From Pseudomonadota bacterium (lineage in GTDB: Bacteria; Pseudomonadota; Alphaproteobacteria; Rhizobiales; Xanthobacteraceae): DNA of 15,128 nucleotides. The stretch spans positions 1 through 15,128 of the forward strand of contig JAEXHR010000065.1 of NCBI GenBank assembly GCA_023449855.1. The letters are read 5' to 3'. Shown in pieces: positions 13,259 through 15,128 of this stretch. The translations under genes were made by a program, and so were the position numbers. How positions within the stretch are numbered: position 1 is the first letter of the stretch; every line of letters begins with the position of its first letter. The notes beneath the pieces were generated by a model. It was given only the letters and a program-made list of their open reading frames with translations. It had not been told where the DNA came from and searched no databases.

Positions 13259-15010
13259 TTACGGCTCGAATGCTTCGCTCGTGCCCTTGCCCGGCCGCGT
13301 CACGAGGTCCTCGTCGGGCTTCGGCAGGGGCTTGGCCTGATCGCGAAAACGATTGGTGATGGGGTAACGGCGGTCACGGCCGAAATTCTTGCGCGTCACC
13401 TTCACGCCCGGTGCGGCCTGGCGGCGCTTGTATTCGGCGATGTTGAGCAGGCGATCGATGCGCAGCACCGTGTCCTTGTCGAAACCGTCGGCGATGATTT
13501 CCGACAGCGGCTGCTCGCGCTCGACGAGGCGTTCGAGGATCGCATCCAGAATATCGTAAGGCGGCAGCGAGTCCTGGTCGGTCTGGTTTTCGCGCAGCTC
13601 TGCGGTCGGCGGCCGGATGATGATGTTGTTCGGGATCACCTCGCCGTCCGGCCCCATGGCGCCTTCGGGCTTCCATGAATTGCGCAGGGCCGAGATGCGG
13701 AACACCTGGGTCTTGTAGAGATCCTTGATCGGGTTGAAACCGCCATTCATGTCACCATAGAGCGTGGCATAGCCCACCGACATTTCCGACTTGTTGCCCG
13801 TGGTCACCACCATGGCGCCGGTCTTGTTGGACACGGCCATCAGCAGCGTGCCGCGCGTGCGCGCCTGCAGGTTCTCTTCAGTGATGTCGCGGGCGAGGCC
13901 TCTGAAGGTGTCAGCGAGGATCTTTTCGAAGCCGTTGACGGCATCCGCGATGGGCAGGATTTCGTAACGGAAGCCGAGCGCCTTTGCGAGCTTGTCGGCA
14001 TCGTCGAGCGAGACCTGTGCGGTGTAGCGGAACGGCAGCATGATGCCGCGCACGCGATCGGCGCCCAGCGCGTCCACGGCGATGGCCGCGCAGAGCGCGC
14101 TATCGATGCCACCGGAGATGCCCATCAGCACGCCGGGAAAACCGTTCTTGTTGACGTAGTCGCGCAGGCCGAGCACGCAGGCGGCGTAGTCGCCTTCGTC
14201 GCCTTCCGGCACCTTTGCGACGGGACCGTTGCAGCGCCACGCGCTACCCGTCTTCTCGAAGGTCAGCGTGGTGATATTCTCGGTGAAGGACGGCAACTGC
14301 GCGCCGAGCGTGCGGTCCGCGTTCAGCACGAAGCTGGCGCCGTCGAACACCAGTTCGTCCTGACCGCCGACCTGGTTGAGATAGACCATCGGCAGATGGC
14401 TCTCGGTGACGCGCGCGACCTGCACATTCATGCGCAGATCGTGCTTGCCGCGGGCATAGGGCGAGCCGTTCGGCACGATCAGGATTTCGGCGCCGGTCTC
14501 GGCAAGGGTCTCGACCACGTCCTCGTAGTCGGCGGACTCTTCCATCCATGTGTCTTCGCAGATCGGCACGCCGACGCGCAGGCCGCGGATGGTGACGGGG
14601 CCCGAGACCGAGCCGCGTGCGAACACCCGCTTCTCGTCGAACACGCCGTAGTTCGGGAGATTGACCTTGAAACGGATCGCGGCGATGCGGCCAGCGTCGA
14701 GCAGCACGCAGGCATTGTAGAGCTTGCCGTGATCGACCCAGGGCGTGCCGATCAGCATCGCCGGGCCGCCATCCGCGGTCTCGCGGGCGAGCGCTTCGAC
14801 CTCGGCGCGGCATGTCATCTGGAAGGCCGGCTTGAGCACCAGATCTTCAGGCGGATAGCCGGCGATGAAGAGCTCGGGCAGCACCACGAGATCGGCGCCA
14901 TCGGAGGCAGCCTGGGCGCGCGCCTTGCGGGCCTTGTCGGCATTGCCGGCGATGTCGCCGACGGTCGGATTGAGCTGGGCCAGCGTGACGGTGAAGCGGG
15001 TGTTTGTCAT
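13259..15010 (-). CDS. nadE: glutamine-dependent NAD+ synthetase
   Basis: Last step of NAD+ synthesis: amidates nicotinic acid adenine dinucleotide using ATP and ammonia released from glutamine. It is a two-domain form. The N-terminal nitrilase-like glutaminase has the Glu-Lys-Cys triad E46 (VVLPELFIAGYPPEDL), K115 (FKVNLPNYGVFDEKR) and C151 (VGVPICEDTWM). The C-terminal ATP-pyrophosphatase domain has the P-loop SGGIDS at 299-304 and GNKSEMSVGYATLYGDMNG further on. The start at ATG 15010 gives 583 aa and MTNTRFTVTLAQLNPTVGDI, the usual family start. An in-frame GTG at 15067 would add 19 residues without homology. Neither start has a strong ribosome site (GAGG about 13 nt before ATG 15010). 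It appears monocistronic, converging on the toxin gene. Confidence 0.97.
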   Translation of the reverse strand: MTNTRFTVTLAQLNPTVGDIAGNADKARKARAQAASDGADLVVLPELFIAGYPPEDLVLKPAFQMTCRAEVEALARETADGGPAMLIGTPWVDHGKLYNACVLLDAGRIAAIRFKVNLPNYGVFDEKRVFARGSVSGPVTIRGLRVGVPICEDTWMEESADYEDVVETLAETGAEILIVPNGSPYARGKHDLRMNVQVARVTESHLPMVYLNQVGGQDELVFDGASFVLNADRTLGAQLPSFTENITTLTFEKTGSAWRCNGPVAKVPEGDEGDYAACVLGLRDYVNKNGFPGVLMGISGGIDSALCAAIAVDALGADRVRGIMLPFRYTAQVSLDDADKLAKALGFRYEILPIADAVNGFEKILADTFRGLARDITEENLQARTRGTLLMAVSNKTGAMVVTTGNKSEMSVGYATLYGDMNGGFNPIKDLYKTQVFRISALRNSWKPEGAMGPDGEVIPNNIIIRPPTAELRENQTDQDSLPPYDILDAILERLVEREQPLSEIIADGFDKDTVLRIDRLLNIAEYKRRQAAPGVKVTRKNFGRDRRYPITNRFRDQAKPLPKPDEDLVTRPGKGTSEAFEP

Positions 15011-15092
15011 GGGGATATTGAAGCCTCTGGGCTGGTGGTTCGCAACCACCGACAATGTATCGCTCACATGCCGCGACGGGCTCTGTCGTGTC

Positions 15093-15128
15093 CCCTCTCC
15101 CGCTTGCGGGGGAGGGTTAGGGTGGGGG
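15093..15128. repeat. CCCTCTCCCGC-TT-GCGGGGGAGGG palindrome, cut by the window edge
   Basis: Arms CCCTCTCCCGC (15093-15103) and GCGGGGGAGGG (15106-15116) pair over 11 positions with one T-G pair around a 2-base loop, followed by TTAGGGTGGGGG to the end. By recall this is a common Rhizobiales dispersed repeat, usually longer, with an inverted CCCCACCCT partner, which would lie outside the window. It sits upstream of nadE. Confidence 0.7.

Noticed and set aside
15011..15067. GTG start for NAD synthetase giving 602 aa
   Set aside because: The extra 19 residues show no family similarity and have no ribosome site; MTNTRFTVTLAQLNPTVGD is the normal beginning.

Overview
The window looks like chromosomal DNA from an alphaproteobacterium of the Bradyrhizobium/Rhodopseudomonas/Afipia group (Nitrobacteraceae). 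The support is high GC with strong GC3 coding bias, DUF2865 and DUF1217 proteins that I associate with this order, and several dispersed palindromes (GTAGGGCGG-type, CATTGCGAGG-type and CCCTCTCCCGC-type) that I recall as common in these genomes. This assignment comes from family knowledge; no search was run. I see no phage, transposase, CRISPR array, rRNA or tRNA.

Layout: (1) 1-3230, minus strand: a two-gene efflux operon with a lipoprotein adaptor (2016-3230) followed by the first 669 codons of an HAE1-type RND pump that runs off the left edge. (2) 3452-5091: a secreted protein with three cysteine repeats (+), a small membrane protein (-) and an 80-residue secreted protein (+). (3) 5135-7633, minus strand: a probable transcription unit cysS, a 37-codon membrane-protein ORF, a GNAT acetyltransferase, a long palindromic repeat, then a VOC-family protein. 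(4) 7945-11808, plus strand: two exported cysteine-containing proteins (101 aa and a 389-aa DUF2865 protein) and a 685-aa DUF1217 protein built from about five internal repeats. (5) 11821-13258: a repeat-rich stretch in which a bleomycin-resistance-like VOC gene (-) and a FitAB/VapBC-type toxin-antitoxin pair (+) are separated and bounded by three GTAGGGCGG-type palindromes. (6) 13259-15010, minus strand: glutamine-dependent NAD+ synthetase, with another short palindrome at the right edge.

How the genes fit together: most of the window is housekeeping (cysS, nadE) mixed with envelope functions (RND export and four exported or periplasmic cysteine-bearing proteins). The only clear self-regulating module is the toxin-antitoxin pair. 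Its predicted promoter carries two TGATATCA palindromes exactly 20 bp apart, a convincing autoregulatory operator. I found no clearly new multi-gene defence or biosynthetic system. The most useful leads are the unlisted-size 37-aa membrane ORF translationally coupled to cysS, the three-repeat cysteine protein divergent from the efflux operon, the toxin-antitoxin operator, and the clustering of palindromic repeats around the accessory genes.
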